Shown one piece after another: positions 16,505 through 23,945 of a stretch of 64,000 nt of DNA. Position numbers and translations under genes: made by a program. This DNA comes from an uncultured Gammaproteobacteria bacterium. Its GTDB lineage: Bacteria > Pseudomonadota > Gammaproteobacteria > HK1. Within the stretch, counting starts at the first letter, position 1, and each line of letters begins with the position of its first letter. The DNA lies in assembly GCA_958295465.1 (NCBI GenBank), contig OY282353.1:5385001-5449000 (forward strand). Direction: 5' to 3'. The notes beneath the pieces are model-generated. The model worked only from the letters and a program-made list of their open reading frames with translations. It had not been told where the DNA came from and made no database searches.

Positions 16505-16981
16505 TCATCCGTGCCCAGGTGCACGGCAGAGGTTCTTCATGCGGAGCAGCCTCTTGTGCGCCGGTCGGAAGTCCTTGCGATCCCTGGTCGTATAGATTTT
16601 CCCCGGTGGGCCGGGAACGATGTCCCGGTTTCTGAAATCGTCCATCAGCCGGCTGTCGTTCGTGTAGAGCAGGCGGGCGCCGCTTGCGATGGCGAGCGCA
16701 AGAACGTGCATGTCGTTGGATTGGCACCGACCTTCTCGTTCCAACTCCCTCTGTACGGGTGCGATCCGACCGCGGCCGATCTGCAAGATCAGTCCCGACT
16801 GGATGTTGCGTGCGTACCATTCCCGGAACTTGCCGTTTGCGGCCAGTTCATCCAGCAGGTCGCCACCGACCGCAAGCGAACCGCGGCGTCTGTCGAGCCA
16901 GTCCCGGAAGCCCTTGCCGGCGCCGGTCTGTCTGTCTCCGAATACCTCGAACGCCACGTCGTTGTCGACGACGCCGCACAT
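16505..16981 (-). CDS. PIN-fold nuclease, partner of the AAA ATPase
   Basis: 158 residues. MCGVVDNDVAFEVFG opens like a PIN domain (D6, D8), and NDMHVLALAIASGARLL plus YTNDSRLMDDF give the later conserved acids (D90, D109). The ATG overlaps the stop of the ATPase gene (TGATG, 16979-16983), so the two are translationally coupled. Together they resemble ATPase-nuclease defence pairs in which an ATP-dependent sensor controls an RNase. It is longer than VapC toxins and has no adjacent antitoxin, so the ATPase is the likely regulator. Family call is from motif pattern only. Confidence 0.72.
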   Translation of the reverse strand: MCGVVDNDVAFEVFGDRQTGAGKGFRDWLDRRRGSLAVGGDLLDELAANGKFREWYARNIQSGLILQIGRGRIAPVQRELEREGRCQSNDMHVLALAIASGARLLYTNDSRLMDDFRNRDIVPGPPGKIYTTRDRKDFRPAHKRLLRMKNLCRAPGHG

Positions 16982-18318
16982 CAGTAGTCGATGGACCGGT
17001 TGACTTCGTCGATGAAGAACCGTCGATAATTCGTCGGAGTATCGCGGACGTTGCCATCCTCGTCGAAGCGTATGGGGTGGATGCGTACGTCGAGGTTACC
17101 GCGCTCGAAATAGAGGATCGAAACATCCTCGGGCTTCAACTTCGTGCGCCGGTCACGAACGTCCAGACGAATGCGATCCAGGATGTAATCGCTGTGGGTT
17201 TCGATGATGAGCTGACGACCGGACGACGCCGTTTCACAGAACAAGCTGCCGAGGGCGGCCTGGGCGCTCGGATGCAGATGCAGTTCGGGTTGTTGCAGAA
17301 GAAACATGGGCGGTCCGTCCGCACGAAACAGGGCCGCAAGCACCGGCAGCGCCTGACTGACCCCGAACCCCACGTCCATCAGATTCCGTTTGGGTCCCTT
17401 CCTTCCGCCTTTGCCGAACTTTCGCACCTGGAGCTGGAACGGGCCTCCTTCGACTCCGGTGAGCTGCTTGACCGAGAAGTCGTCGAAGAGTCCCGACTCG
17501 CGGCCGAACGCATCCAGCTTCGCCTTGAGCGCCGTCCACTCGGACTTGTCCTGAAACTGAAGGCTTGCGAAACGCGAGGGAATGTCGGCACCCCATGGAT
17601 CCGAATCCAGCTTCGTGGGGTCGTAGGTTCTGCGGGGGCTCGGGTGTATCGGGGCGCTGGCAAAGGGTGGCTCCTGCGGCGGAACGCGGGGGAACAGCTC
17701 CGACAGGTATGAGAACGCGGCAAGGTCTTCCGAACTCGGCTGATCCCCCCCCGTGCTGTCGCACAATTCCAGCAAGTAGTCGATGAGACTCGACGAAAGG
17801 AGAGAGGAAAATCCGGTACCCCAAGACCCTTGAAACGTTCTGCGCCCGTCAGGAACCCGGAAACCCCACGATTCGCCAAGCGACCGGAACTCAACCCAGG
17901 GGCCGTCATCCGTTCGGAGATACTCCACCGACACCGCCCCGTGACGCCACGCGATCGTTGTGGGCGCGGGCGCTGCGTTGCGAGATTCGAACGTCACCTC
18001 GAAGTCGGGGAGACGATCCCCAGGCGCCTGTTCCTTGAAGCCAATCGAGAAGGAATCCGCGCCGTTCGTGCGCCCGCCCCGGTTGTGCACGATCTCCCGG
18101 AACGCTCCAAGGTCATACGGGGCCTTGCGAAAGTCCGGCTCGCCGCTCCCGTGGGCGGCATCCCACACCGCCCGCACCGCCGCGAGGAACGAGGTCTTGC
18201 CGGTGCTGTTCTCGCCGACGAGCAGGGTGAGCGGCGCCAGGGGCACGATCTGCCGCTCGCGGAAGCAACGGAAGTCCCGTAGCGTGATCTCCCGAAACTG
18301 CCGGTGGTTCGTGAGCAT
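16981..18318 (-). CDS. AAA family ATPase (AAA_21/OLD-like, no TOPRIM domain)
   Basis: 445 residues from ATG 18318, with AGGTGA 5 bases upstream. N-terminal Walker A GENSTGKTS (35-43) follows PLAPLTLLV; a Q-rich middle is followed by GFGVSQALPVLAAL (signature), FLLQQPELHLHP (Walker B) and LIIETHSDYILDRIR (H-loop), the order of SMC/ABC-like AAA_21 ATPases. There is no C-terminal TOPRIM nuclease, so it is not a full OLD enzyme; the nuclease activity is probably supplied by the coupled PIN protein. It lies between drmD and drmMI on the same strand. Such ATPases often act as DNA- or phage-sensing switches in defence systems; the trigger is unknown. Confidence 0.82.
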   Translation of the reverse strand: MLTNHRQFREITLRDFRCFRERQIVPLAPLTLLVGENSTGKTSFLAAVRAVWDAAHGSGEPDFRKAPYDLGAFREIVHNRGGRTNGADSFSIGFKEQAPGDRLPDFEVTFESRNAAPAPTTIAWRHGAVSVEYLRTDDGPWVEFRSLGESWGFRVPDGRRTFQGSWGTGFSSLLSSSLIDYLLELCDSTGGDQPSSEDLAAFSYLSELFPRVPPQEPPFASAPIHPSPRRTYDPTKLDSDPWGADIPSRFASLQFQDKSEWTALKAKLDAFGRESGLFDDFSVKQLTGVEGGPFQLQVRKFGKGGRKGPKRNLMDVGFGVSQALPVLAALFRADGPPMFLLQQPELHLHPSAQAALGSLFCETASSGRQLIIETHSDYILDRIRLDVRDRRTKLKPEDVSILYFERGNLDVRIHPIRFDEDGNVRDTPTNYRRFFIDEVNRSIDY

Positions 18319-18397
18319 CCTCGTCACCTGTCGCAAGCAGTGGTACGAGAGCACCGAGGATAACCCCGAGACTGCCAGTGCTTCCTGAGCATCCTCG

Positions 18398-21300
18398 TCA
18401 CCCCGTGTCCGGCCAGAGATAGACCAGCCCGATCGGTTCCACGCGCTCGGCCCGCACCTCGTAGAACTCCCGAATGCGGGCCGGCTCCGTGTCCAGGTCG
18501 CGGTCGAACTGGGCGAGGCGCGTGCGCCAGGAGGCGACGTCGGCCTGGCGCTGGCGCTTCTCTTCCTCGCTGAACTCGATAGCGAGCTGAACCCCTCCGC
18601 CCTCGTGCTTGCGGAGCTCCGTTTCCACCCGCCGGCGCTGGCCTTCCAGGGTCTCGCGAAGCTGCCGTTCCTCCCCCTCCCCGCGCTCGCGCAACCGGTC
18701 CGCCGCGCGTCGGGCGACGAGCTCCGCGCGCACTTCGAGCTGTGGGAGCAGGTCTTCGACATCCCGGGCGGCGGTTTCGAGGAGCCGGCGGTGGATCGTC
18801 TCGCCGGGGGCGCGGGCATCCTGCAAGGCGGCCTCCAGTCGTTCCAGCGTTCTCGCTTCGGCCTCCTCCGCATACGCCTTGAGCGGTTCGGCGCGGCGCG
18901 ACGGCTCGATCCAGCGGGCGGCGACCGGAACGAGCACCTCGTGCAGGCGCTCGGCCCGGCGCCCGAACAGGCACAGCCGCCCCAACAGCACCACCCGTGG
19001 GATGGAATCGGCAGCCTGCACCAGACAGGCGCGGGAGAGGTCGTGGTGCACGAACCCCTGGGTGCGGAACCGGGCCAGCAGACGTTGCGCGAGGCGCTGC
19101 TCCAGGTGCAGGTGCACGGTGTCGTCGCTGAGCACCCCGGCGTCTTCGAAGACCACCGGCCGGATGGGCGCTTCCCGTCGCCACTCGGCAAGCTTCCGGC
19201 GGGTCTTGCGGGGCGCGCGCAGGGTGTCGAGGGTGGCGGCCCAGCTCGCATGGAACAAACCTGTTCCTCGCCCGTTACCGCGTTGGCCGGAGGCATCGGC
19301 GGTTCCATCTGGCGGAAACGTCCAGATCGGCTGGCCGTCCTCGCCGCGCCCCTCTTGCAGCGGCGCTGCGCCCAGCAGTTCGAGCGAGCAGGACATTGCA
19401 TCGCGGAACGGCTCCGGGGAGAAGTGCACCCATCGCCGCGACCGTTCGAGCAGCGCGCGGCATCGTTCGATCTGCGCCTTGAGGTCCTCCCGGCGTTCAC
19501 GGGCGGCTTCCAGCTCCTCGGCCGCGACCCGCTTCTTCTCCCGGTCGAGGTCCGCCGCCTCGATCTCCCTTGCGAGGTGCTTCGCGTCCCGGTGGCGGAT
19601 GCCGCCGCGAAGACGGCGTTCGACGTCGTCGTCGATCACCCTGGACAGGCTGCCGAGCTCGCGCTTGATGGTCTCGGTCTTCCTGACCAGGACTTCCAGG
19701 ACATGGTCCTCGGCGCGCTGCGGAAGCACGAAGTAATGGCAGCGCACCCGCGGGGCCGGTTGCAGCTTGCGGTCGATGCGTCCGTTGCGCTGCTCGATAC
19801 GGCCGGGATTCCAGGGCAGGTCGAAGTGGAAGAGGTCGGTACAGTGCGCCTGGAAGTTCAGCCCCTCGCGGGCGGCGTCGGTGGCGAGGAGGATGCGCAA
19901 CGGATCGCGCGCCGGGTCGGCGTTGAAGCGGCGCTGGATCTCCCTGCGCTTCGCTCCCACGGTCTGCCCGTCGATGGTCTCGATACGTTCCTCGGCGAGG
20001 TCGGTGCCGGCGATGGCCTGTTCGAGCATCTCGCGCAGGTAGCGCTTCGTGCCGACGACGTTCTCCGTGAAGATCAGCACCCGGCGATCGTTCCAGCGTG
20101 CGGCGTCCGCTGGCGCGGTCGTTTGGCGATTCCGTGGCGCGGAATCGCCGGCGTCCTCGGCCAACGCGGCAACGGGCAAGGAACGGGTTGGTGCCTTGCG
20201 AGCCGGGGAGGCGTCGCGAGCGGGGGTGGCGCCGCCGCCGCGGGAGCGCTCGCCGCGACGCGGCAGCTCCGGGCACAGGTTGTCGCGGATCCAGTCGATC
20301 AGACGGCGCGTCTTGGCGTCCGGAAGCCCGCGGGCGGCGGAAGCTACTTCCTCCATCCGGGCGAGAAGGGCTTGCTCTTCGCGCCGGATCGCCTCCGCCT
20401 TGGCGTCCCCGGCGGCATCGGTCTCGGCGGCGGCGTCGAGGGCGGCGATCTGCGCGGCTTCCTCCGCATCGCTTTCGTCGTCGGTGTACTCGGCGCGTTC
20501 GTCGTCCGCGCCCGGAGGGCTTGCGAACGAGCCGGCGCCCGCGATTCCGCGCAGCGGAATCGCCAGGCGACCGCGCCAGCGGTCGCCGTCCACAAGGGCG
20601 CCGCCGTGGCCGGGCACCTCCGCCTCGCCGGCCCTTGCCCGTTCCCACTGCTTGCGCACCGTCACCCGATGCCTCGCGAGGGAGATGGCGAACGCCTCGA
20701 TGGACGAGAGCAGCTTCTGTTGCAGGCCCACCACGAGCAGGGCGGCGGCGGCCCGGGCGCGCGCCGTCCCGGTCTTCAGCCGTGCCTCCCGCAAGCCGCG
20801 GTATTCGTCGAGGAGGCGGGAGAGGACGAGCTCCGGGACGTCCTCCGGCAGGCCGTCGATGACGATGCGCCGCACGTCCCGTTCCGGAAAGCCGCCCTGG
20901 ACCGCGCGGACGTCCTCCTTGATGCGCCGTACCATCACGTCTTCGAGAGCGTTCTTTCCCCGGACCGGCACCCCGCGGGTGAAGCGGTATGGGTCGAGCA
21001 GCTCGAGCAGGGTGGAGAAGCTGTTGGAATGGCCGTTGTGGGGCGTGGCGGAGAGGAACAGGCGGTGTTCGAAGCGCCCTCCCAAATCGCGAACCGCACG
21101 GGTGAACTTCGTCTCGATGCCGTAACGCCCGCCGCTCGACGGGGCGGCGTGATGGGCTTCGTCCAGGATCAGCAGGCTGCCCGGCTGCATCTCGCCGAGC
21201 CACTCGCGCATGGGGTCCGCCCAGGTCGGGTCGATGAGCAGGTTGTGCGACACGAGAAAGCGGCTGTGGGTGCGCCACGGGTTGACGCCGAAGCCTCGCT

Positions 21301-21913
21301 CCTGGCGGACCCGCGCGAGCCGGGCGCGGTCGAGGATGACGAAGAGGAGGCCGAAGCGTTCCTCCATCTCGGCCTTCCACTGCTCCAGGACGGACGCGGG
21401 CGCGGCGACGACGATCGTCCTGGCCTTCTTGCGAAGGAGCAGTTCGCGGGCGATGAGGCCGGCTTCGATGGTCTTGCCGAGGCCGGTGTCGTCGGCGATG
21501 AAGAGGTTGACGCGCGGCAGGCGGAGCGCCTTGCGCAGCGGCTCCATCTGGTAGGCGTCGATCCTGATGCCGGCGCGAAACGGCGACTGGAAGAGGTTCG
21601 AATCGGTGGCGGTCACGCAATTCCAGCGCAGCGTATGCAGGAAGGCGCCGAAGTGGCGGGGCGGGTCGAAGCCCCGCGCGCCGATGGCGCTCCACGCTTC
21701 CTGCTCCAGGATGCGGCGGTCGATCTCGAAGTCCCAATAGACCTCCAGGGTCTGCCCCTGGGCATCGTCGTCGGCGCACGCGAGGCTGACCCGCGGGGAC
21801 GCGGGCGGCGCGGGGGTCTCCACCGCCTCCACGAGCCAGCGCCGAGAGCGCACCTCGACGAGCTCGCCGACGCCAGGGGGACGTTCGGGCAGCAGGCCGG
21901 GAGCCGGGCTCAA
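18398..21913 (-). CDS. drmD: DISARM SNF2-family helicase DrmD
   Basis: About 1171 residues; class I DISARM marker. SNF2 motifs are clear: DDTGLGKTIEAGL (I), ILDEAHHAAPS (II), SATPHNGHS (III), VLIFTENVVGTKRYL (IV), LLATDAAREGLNFQA (V) and WNPGRIEQRNGRIDR (VI). The conserved start region is VGELVEVRSRRWLVEAVE. There is no ATG; I choose TTG at 21913, with TTG 21928 and later GTGs possible, and no good ribosome site is seen. The upstream permease ends at 21937, so the gene starts within ~25 bases of it. The linker between helicase lobes carries two palindromic repeats, and the C-terminal part a third (separate entries). The C-terminal half is rich in Arg/Glu helices. Confidence 0.92.
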   Translation of the reverse strand: MSPAPGLLPERPPGVGELVEVRSRRWLVEAVETPAPPASPRVSLACADDDAQGQTLEVYWDFEIDRRILEQEAWSAIGARGFDPPRHFGAFLHTLRWNCVTATDSNLFQSPFRAGIRIDAYQMEPLRKALRLPRVNLFIADDTGLGKTIEAGLIARELLLRKKARTIVVAAPASVLEQWKAEMEERFGLLFVILDRARLARVRQERGFGVNPWRTHSRFLVSHNLLIDPTWADPMREWLGEMQPGSLLILDEAHHAAPSSGGRYGIETKFTRAVRDLGGRFEHRLFLSATPHNGHSNSFSTLLELLDPYRFTRGVPVRGKNALEDVMVRRIKEDVRAVQGGFPERDVRRIVIDGLPEDVPELVLSRLLDEYRGLREARLKTGTARARAAAALLVVGLQQKLLSSIEAFAISLARHRVTVRKQWERARAGEAEVPGHGGALVDGDRWRGRLAIPLRGIAGAGSFASPPGADDERAEYTDDESDAEEAAQIAALDAAAETDAAGDAKAEAIRREEQALLARMEEVASAARGLPDAKTRRLIDWIRDNLCPELPRRGERSRGGGATPARDASPARKAPTRSLPVAALAEDAGDSAPRNRQTTAPADAARWNDRRVLIFTENVVGTKRYLREMLEQAIAGTDLAEERIETIDGQTVGAKRREIQRRFNADPARDPLRILLATDAAREGLNFQAHCTDLFHFDLPWNPGRIEQRNGRIDRKLQPAPRVRCHYFVLPQRAEDHVLEVLVRKTETIKRELGSLSRVIDDDVERRLRGGIRHRDAKHLAREIEAADLDREKKRVAAEELEAARERREDLKAQIERCRALLERSRRWVHFSPEPFRDAMSCSLELLGAAPLQEGRGEDGQPIWTFPPDGTADASGQRGNGRGTGLFHASWAATLDTLRAPRKTRRKLAEWRREAPIRPVVFEDAGVLSDDTVHLHLEQRLAQRLLARFRTQGFVHHDLSRACLVQAADSIPRVVLLGRLCLFGRRAERLHEVLVPVAARWIEPSRRAEPLKAYAEEAEARTLERLEAALQDARAPGETIHRRLLETAARDVEDLLPQLEVRAELVARRAADRLRERGEGEERQLRETLEGQRRRVETELRKHEGGGVQLAIEFSEEEKRQRQADVASWRTRLAQFDRDLDTEPARIREFYEVRAERVEPIGLVYLWPDTG
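19252..19290. repeat. Palindromic repeat, partial copy inside drmD
   Basis: GGAACA-AACC-TGTTCC (19252-19267) followed by TCGCCCGTTACCGCGTTGGCC. On the minus strand the block GGGCGAGGAACAGG matches the copy downstream of copA (near 57,530-57,557) and a third at 20,160-20,195. It encodes GQRGNGRGTGLF within DrmD. Confidence 0.7.
20107..20195. repeat. Palindromic repeat, long copy inside drmD
   Basis: Contains CCGCTGGCGCGGTC (20107-20120), a 10-bp perfect hairpin GGCGATTCCG (20125-20134) / CGGAATCGCC (20140-20149) with a TGGCG loop, then GGCCAACGCGGCAACGGGC and a degraded AGGAACGGGTTGGTGCC. The hairpin part is repeated in inverse orientation at 20541-20587. Confidence 0.75.
20541..20587. repeat. 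Palindromic repeat, inverse copy inside drmD
   Basis: Two adjacent perfect hairpins: GCGATTCCGC (20541-20550) / GCGGAATCGC (20554-20563), and GGCGACCGC (20566-20574) / GCGGTCGCC (20579-20587) around GCCA. Both stems match the copy at 20107-20149 read backwards, and the second matches the palindrome after copA (57492-57517). It encodes RWRGRLAIPLRGIAG in DrmD. Confidence 0.8.
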
Positions 21914-21936
21914 TGGTCGAGCGAGCAAGGGAGCGG

Positions 21937-22764
21937 TCAGCGCGTGCGCTTGGCCAGGACGGTATAGACCAGCAGGAACAGCCCGATCATCAGCAGGGAG
22001 AACAGGGTCGAGGCGGTGCCCAGCGCGAACAGGGTCGGCCGGATCCGCTGGGTCATCGAGGCGTTGATGTCGAGCGGCAGGGTGTTGTACTCGCCCGCGA
22101 GCAGGGTGGTGCGCGCGAACTCGTCGTAGGACAGGGTGAACCCGAACAGGCCGGCCGCGACGATCCCGGGCGTGATGAGGGGCAGGGTGACTTCCGTGAA
22201 CACCGTCCACTCGCTCGCGCCCATGTCCCGGGCCGCCTCCTCCAGACCGCTGTCGAAGCGGTTGAACACCGCCATCATGACGAGGAAGCCGAACGGCAGC
22301 GTCCACACCACGTGCACGCCGAGCCCGGTGGACCACCACGCGGGTGAAATTCCAAGCTGCTTCAGGAGGGTGGCGAGGCCGAGGCTCAGCAGGATCCCCG
22401 GCACCATGATGCCGGTCATGATGGTGTAGAACAGCGCCCCGGAGCCGAAGAACCGCTTGCGGAACGCCATCGCGAACATGGTCGAGAAGAGCGCGGTGAT
22501 CACCATCACGATGAGGGCGAGGATGATCGAGCGCAGCATCGCGCCCTGCATGTCCCCGACGCTCGACGGCTCCAGCAGCTTGTTCCACCAGTACAGGCTC
22601 GCCCCTCGCATGGGAAAGCTGGTCCCGCCGCGGCGCCCCTGGAAGGACAGGATGAACATCGCGAACATGGGCCCGTAGATGAAGAGCAGGAACAGCACGT
22701 AGTAGCTGCTGAACAGCGTCTTGACCGCCGCCCGCTTCTTCTTCTCCGCCGTCCAGCGGGCCAT
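21937..22764 (-). CDS. Polyamine-type ABC transporter permease, PotC-like
   Basis: 275 residues with about six membrane helices and the permease signature for contacting the ATPase: EEAARDMGASEWTVFTEVTLPLITPG. The start MARWTAEKKKRAAVKTLFSSYYVLF places a short basic tail before helix 1. It is preceded by the chimeric mini-ORF (TGATG overlap at 22762-22766) rather than directly by the other permease. drmD begins immediately downstream. The family imports spermidine/putrescine or related organic cations; substrate is inferred from the neighbours only. Confidence 0.9.
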   Translation of the reverse strand: MARWTAEKKKRAAVKTLFSSYYVLFLLFIYGPMFAMFILSFQGRRGGTSFPMRGASLYWWNKLLEPSSVGDMQGAMLRSIILALIVMVITALFSTMFAMAFRKRFFGSGALFYTIMTGIMVPGILLSLGLATLLKQLGISPAWWSTGLGVHVVWTLPFGFLVMMAVFNRFDSGLEEAARDMGASEWTVFTEVTLPLITPGIVAAGLFGFTLSYDEFARTTLLAGEYNTLPLDINASMTQRIRPTLFALGTASTLFSLLMIGLFLLVYTVLAKRTR

Positions 22765-23000
22765 CAGAGCCGGCTCCGGATGTCCACGATGCGCAGGATG
22801 ATCGCCACTCCGATCATCATCGCGAGCATCGGCATGAGGGCGTTGACCGCGGCGAAGGGATGGACCGCCGCCCGCTTCTTCTTCTCCGCCGTCCAGCGGG
22901 CCATCAGAGCTGGCTCCGGATGTCCACGATGCGCAGGATGATCACCACTCCGATCATCATCGCGATCATCAGCATGAGGGCATTGACCGCGGCGAACGGA
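22723..23000. repeat. 138-bp direct tandem duplication across the permease-permease junction
   Basis: Copies at 22723-22860 and 22863-23000 (offset 140 bp) differ at about 6 positions. Each contains the 3' end of one permease and the 5' end of the next. Four differences change residues in the peptide tail (LMPMLAMM-VA versus LMLMIAMM-VV; SRL versus SQL). Confidence 0.95.
22764..22904 (-). CDS. 46-codon chimeric ORF made by a tandem duplication
   Basis: Its first 14 codons (MARWTAEKKKRAAV) copy the start of the downstream permease and its last 32 (HPFAAVNALMPMLAMMIGVA to IRSRL) copy the end of the upstream permease. It is bounded by TGATG overlaps on both sides (22902-22906 and 22762-22766), so it could be translated as a one-helix membrane peptide and relay ribosomes from one permease gene to the other. 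It probably has no function of its own; it is a by-product of the 138-bp duplication. Confidence 0.6.
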   Translation of the reverse strand: MARWTAEKKKRAAVHPFAAVNALMPMLAMMIGVAIILRIVDIRSRL

Positions 23001-23887
23001 TAGTTCGCCACCGCGTAGTAGTTGAGGATGACGGTGCCCACCGTGGTGGTCTTGCCGCCGTAGACCACCACCGCGGTCGCGAACTCGCCCATGATCATCA
23101 CGAAGATGAAGATCATGCCGATGGCCACCCCCGGCAGCGACAGAGGAGCGACGATCTCGCGGAAGGTCTGGAACGACGTCGCCCCCATGTCGCGTGCGGC
23201 CTCCAGGATGTCCTTGTCGATCTTCGCGAGCGAGAAGAAGATCGGCCCGACGCACAGGACCACGTAGAGCTGGACCAGAGCCATGGTGTAGCTGAACTCC
23301 GAGTACAGCAGCACCGTGGACGGCTTGTCGATGACCCCGATCGACATGAGGAAGTCGTTCAGCAGGCCGCGGCGGCCGAGCATCGGCAGCCACGCCACGG
23401 CGCGGATGAGGTAGCTGGTCCAGAACGGCACCATGCACAGCAGGAAGAGCGCCATCTGCCACTTGAACGAGTGGACCTGCATGGCGAGGAAGTAGGCGAT
23501 CGGATACCCCAGCAGCAGGCAGAAGAACATCACCGTGAGGGTGAACCGGAACGTCGACCACAGCGTCCGGATGAAGATGCCGGGCTCGAGGAACTTCTTC
23601 GATTCGGGGTCGAAGAATCCTTCGGAGCTGAAGTACTCGTGGTAGTACCGGAGGGTCGGATCCGGCGTCATCCCGTGGCCGGTCGAGGTCCAGAAGCTGA
23701 ACACGATGATGCTCGCCAGCGGCACCACCAGGAACAGGATGAGCCACGCCACGCCGGGCGCGATGAGCCACCCCACCGGGAACCCGGCCTCGCGGCGCAC
23801 TCTTTGCGCCGTTTCGACGACCGCCTCGGGGGGGGCAGGCTGGACGCCGATGAGGCCCCGGTGCCGGGTCTCGATGGCTCGTTCCAC
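22904..23887 (-). CDS. Polyamine-type ABC transporter permease, PotB-like
   Basis: 327 residues; about six membrane helices after a ~50-residue cytoplasmic N-terminus. The permease signature LEAARDMGATSFQTFREIVAPLSLPG is present. It lies 58 bases after the binding-protein gene on the same strand, consistent with a PotD-PotB-PotC operon. The stop (TGA, 22904-22906) overlaps the ATG of the chimeric mini-ORF. Confidence 0.9.
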   Translation of the reverse strand: MERAIETRHRGLIGVQPAPPEAVVETAQRVRREAGFPVGWLIAPGVAWLILFLVVPLASIIVFSFWTSTGHGMTPDPTLRYYHEYFSSEGFFDPESKKFLEPGIFIRTLWSTFRFTLTVMFFCLLLGYPIAYFLAMQVHSFKWQMALFLLCMVPFWTSYLIRAVAWLPMLGRRGLLNDFLMSIGVIDKPSTVLLYSEFSYTMALVQLYVVLCVGPIFFSLAKIDKDILEAARDMGATSFQTFREIVAPLSLPGVAIGMIFIFVMIMGEFATAVVVYGGKTTTVGTVILNYYAVANYPFAAVNALMLMIAMMIGVVIILRIVDIRSQL

Positions 23888-23945
23888 TCGGGTGACTCTC
23901 TGCCGCCGGGCGGGCGGCGGGCCGCCCGCCCGGCCGGCGCGTCCG

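Noticed and set aside
16981..18318. OLD-family nuclease
   Set aside because: The protein ends after the ATPase domain; no TOPRIM motif is present.
18605..21967. 1120-codon open frame antisense to drmD
   Set aside because: Antisense shadow of a high-GC gene; the minus strand carries all SNF2 motifs and the plus frame resembles nothing.
22764..23771. 335-codon minus-strand frame through the permease genes
   Set aside because: Most of it is an out-of-frame image of the PotB-like gene; only the last 46 codons from 22904 correspond to duplicated real sequence.
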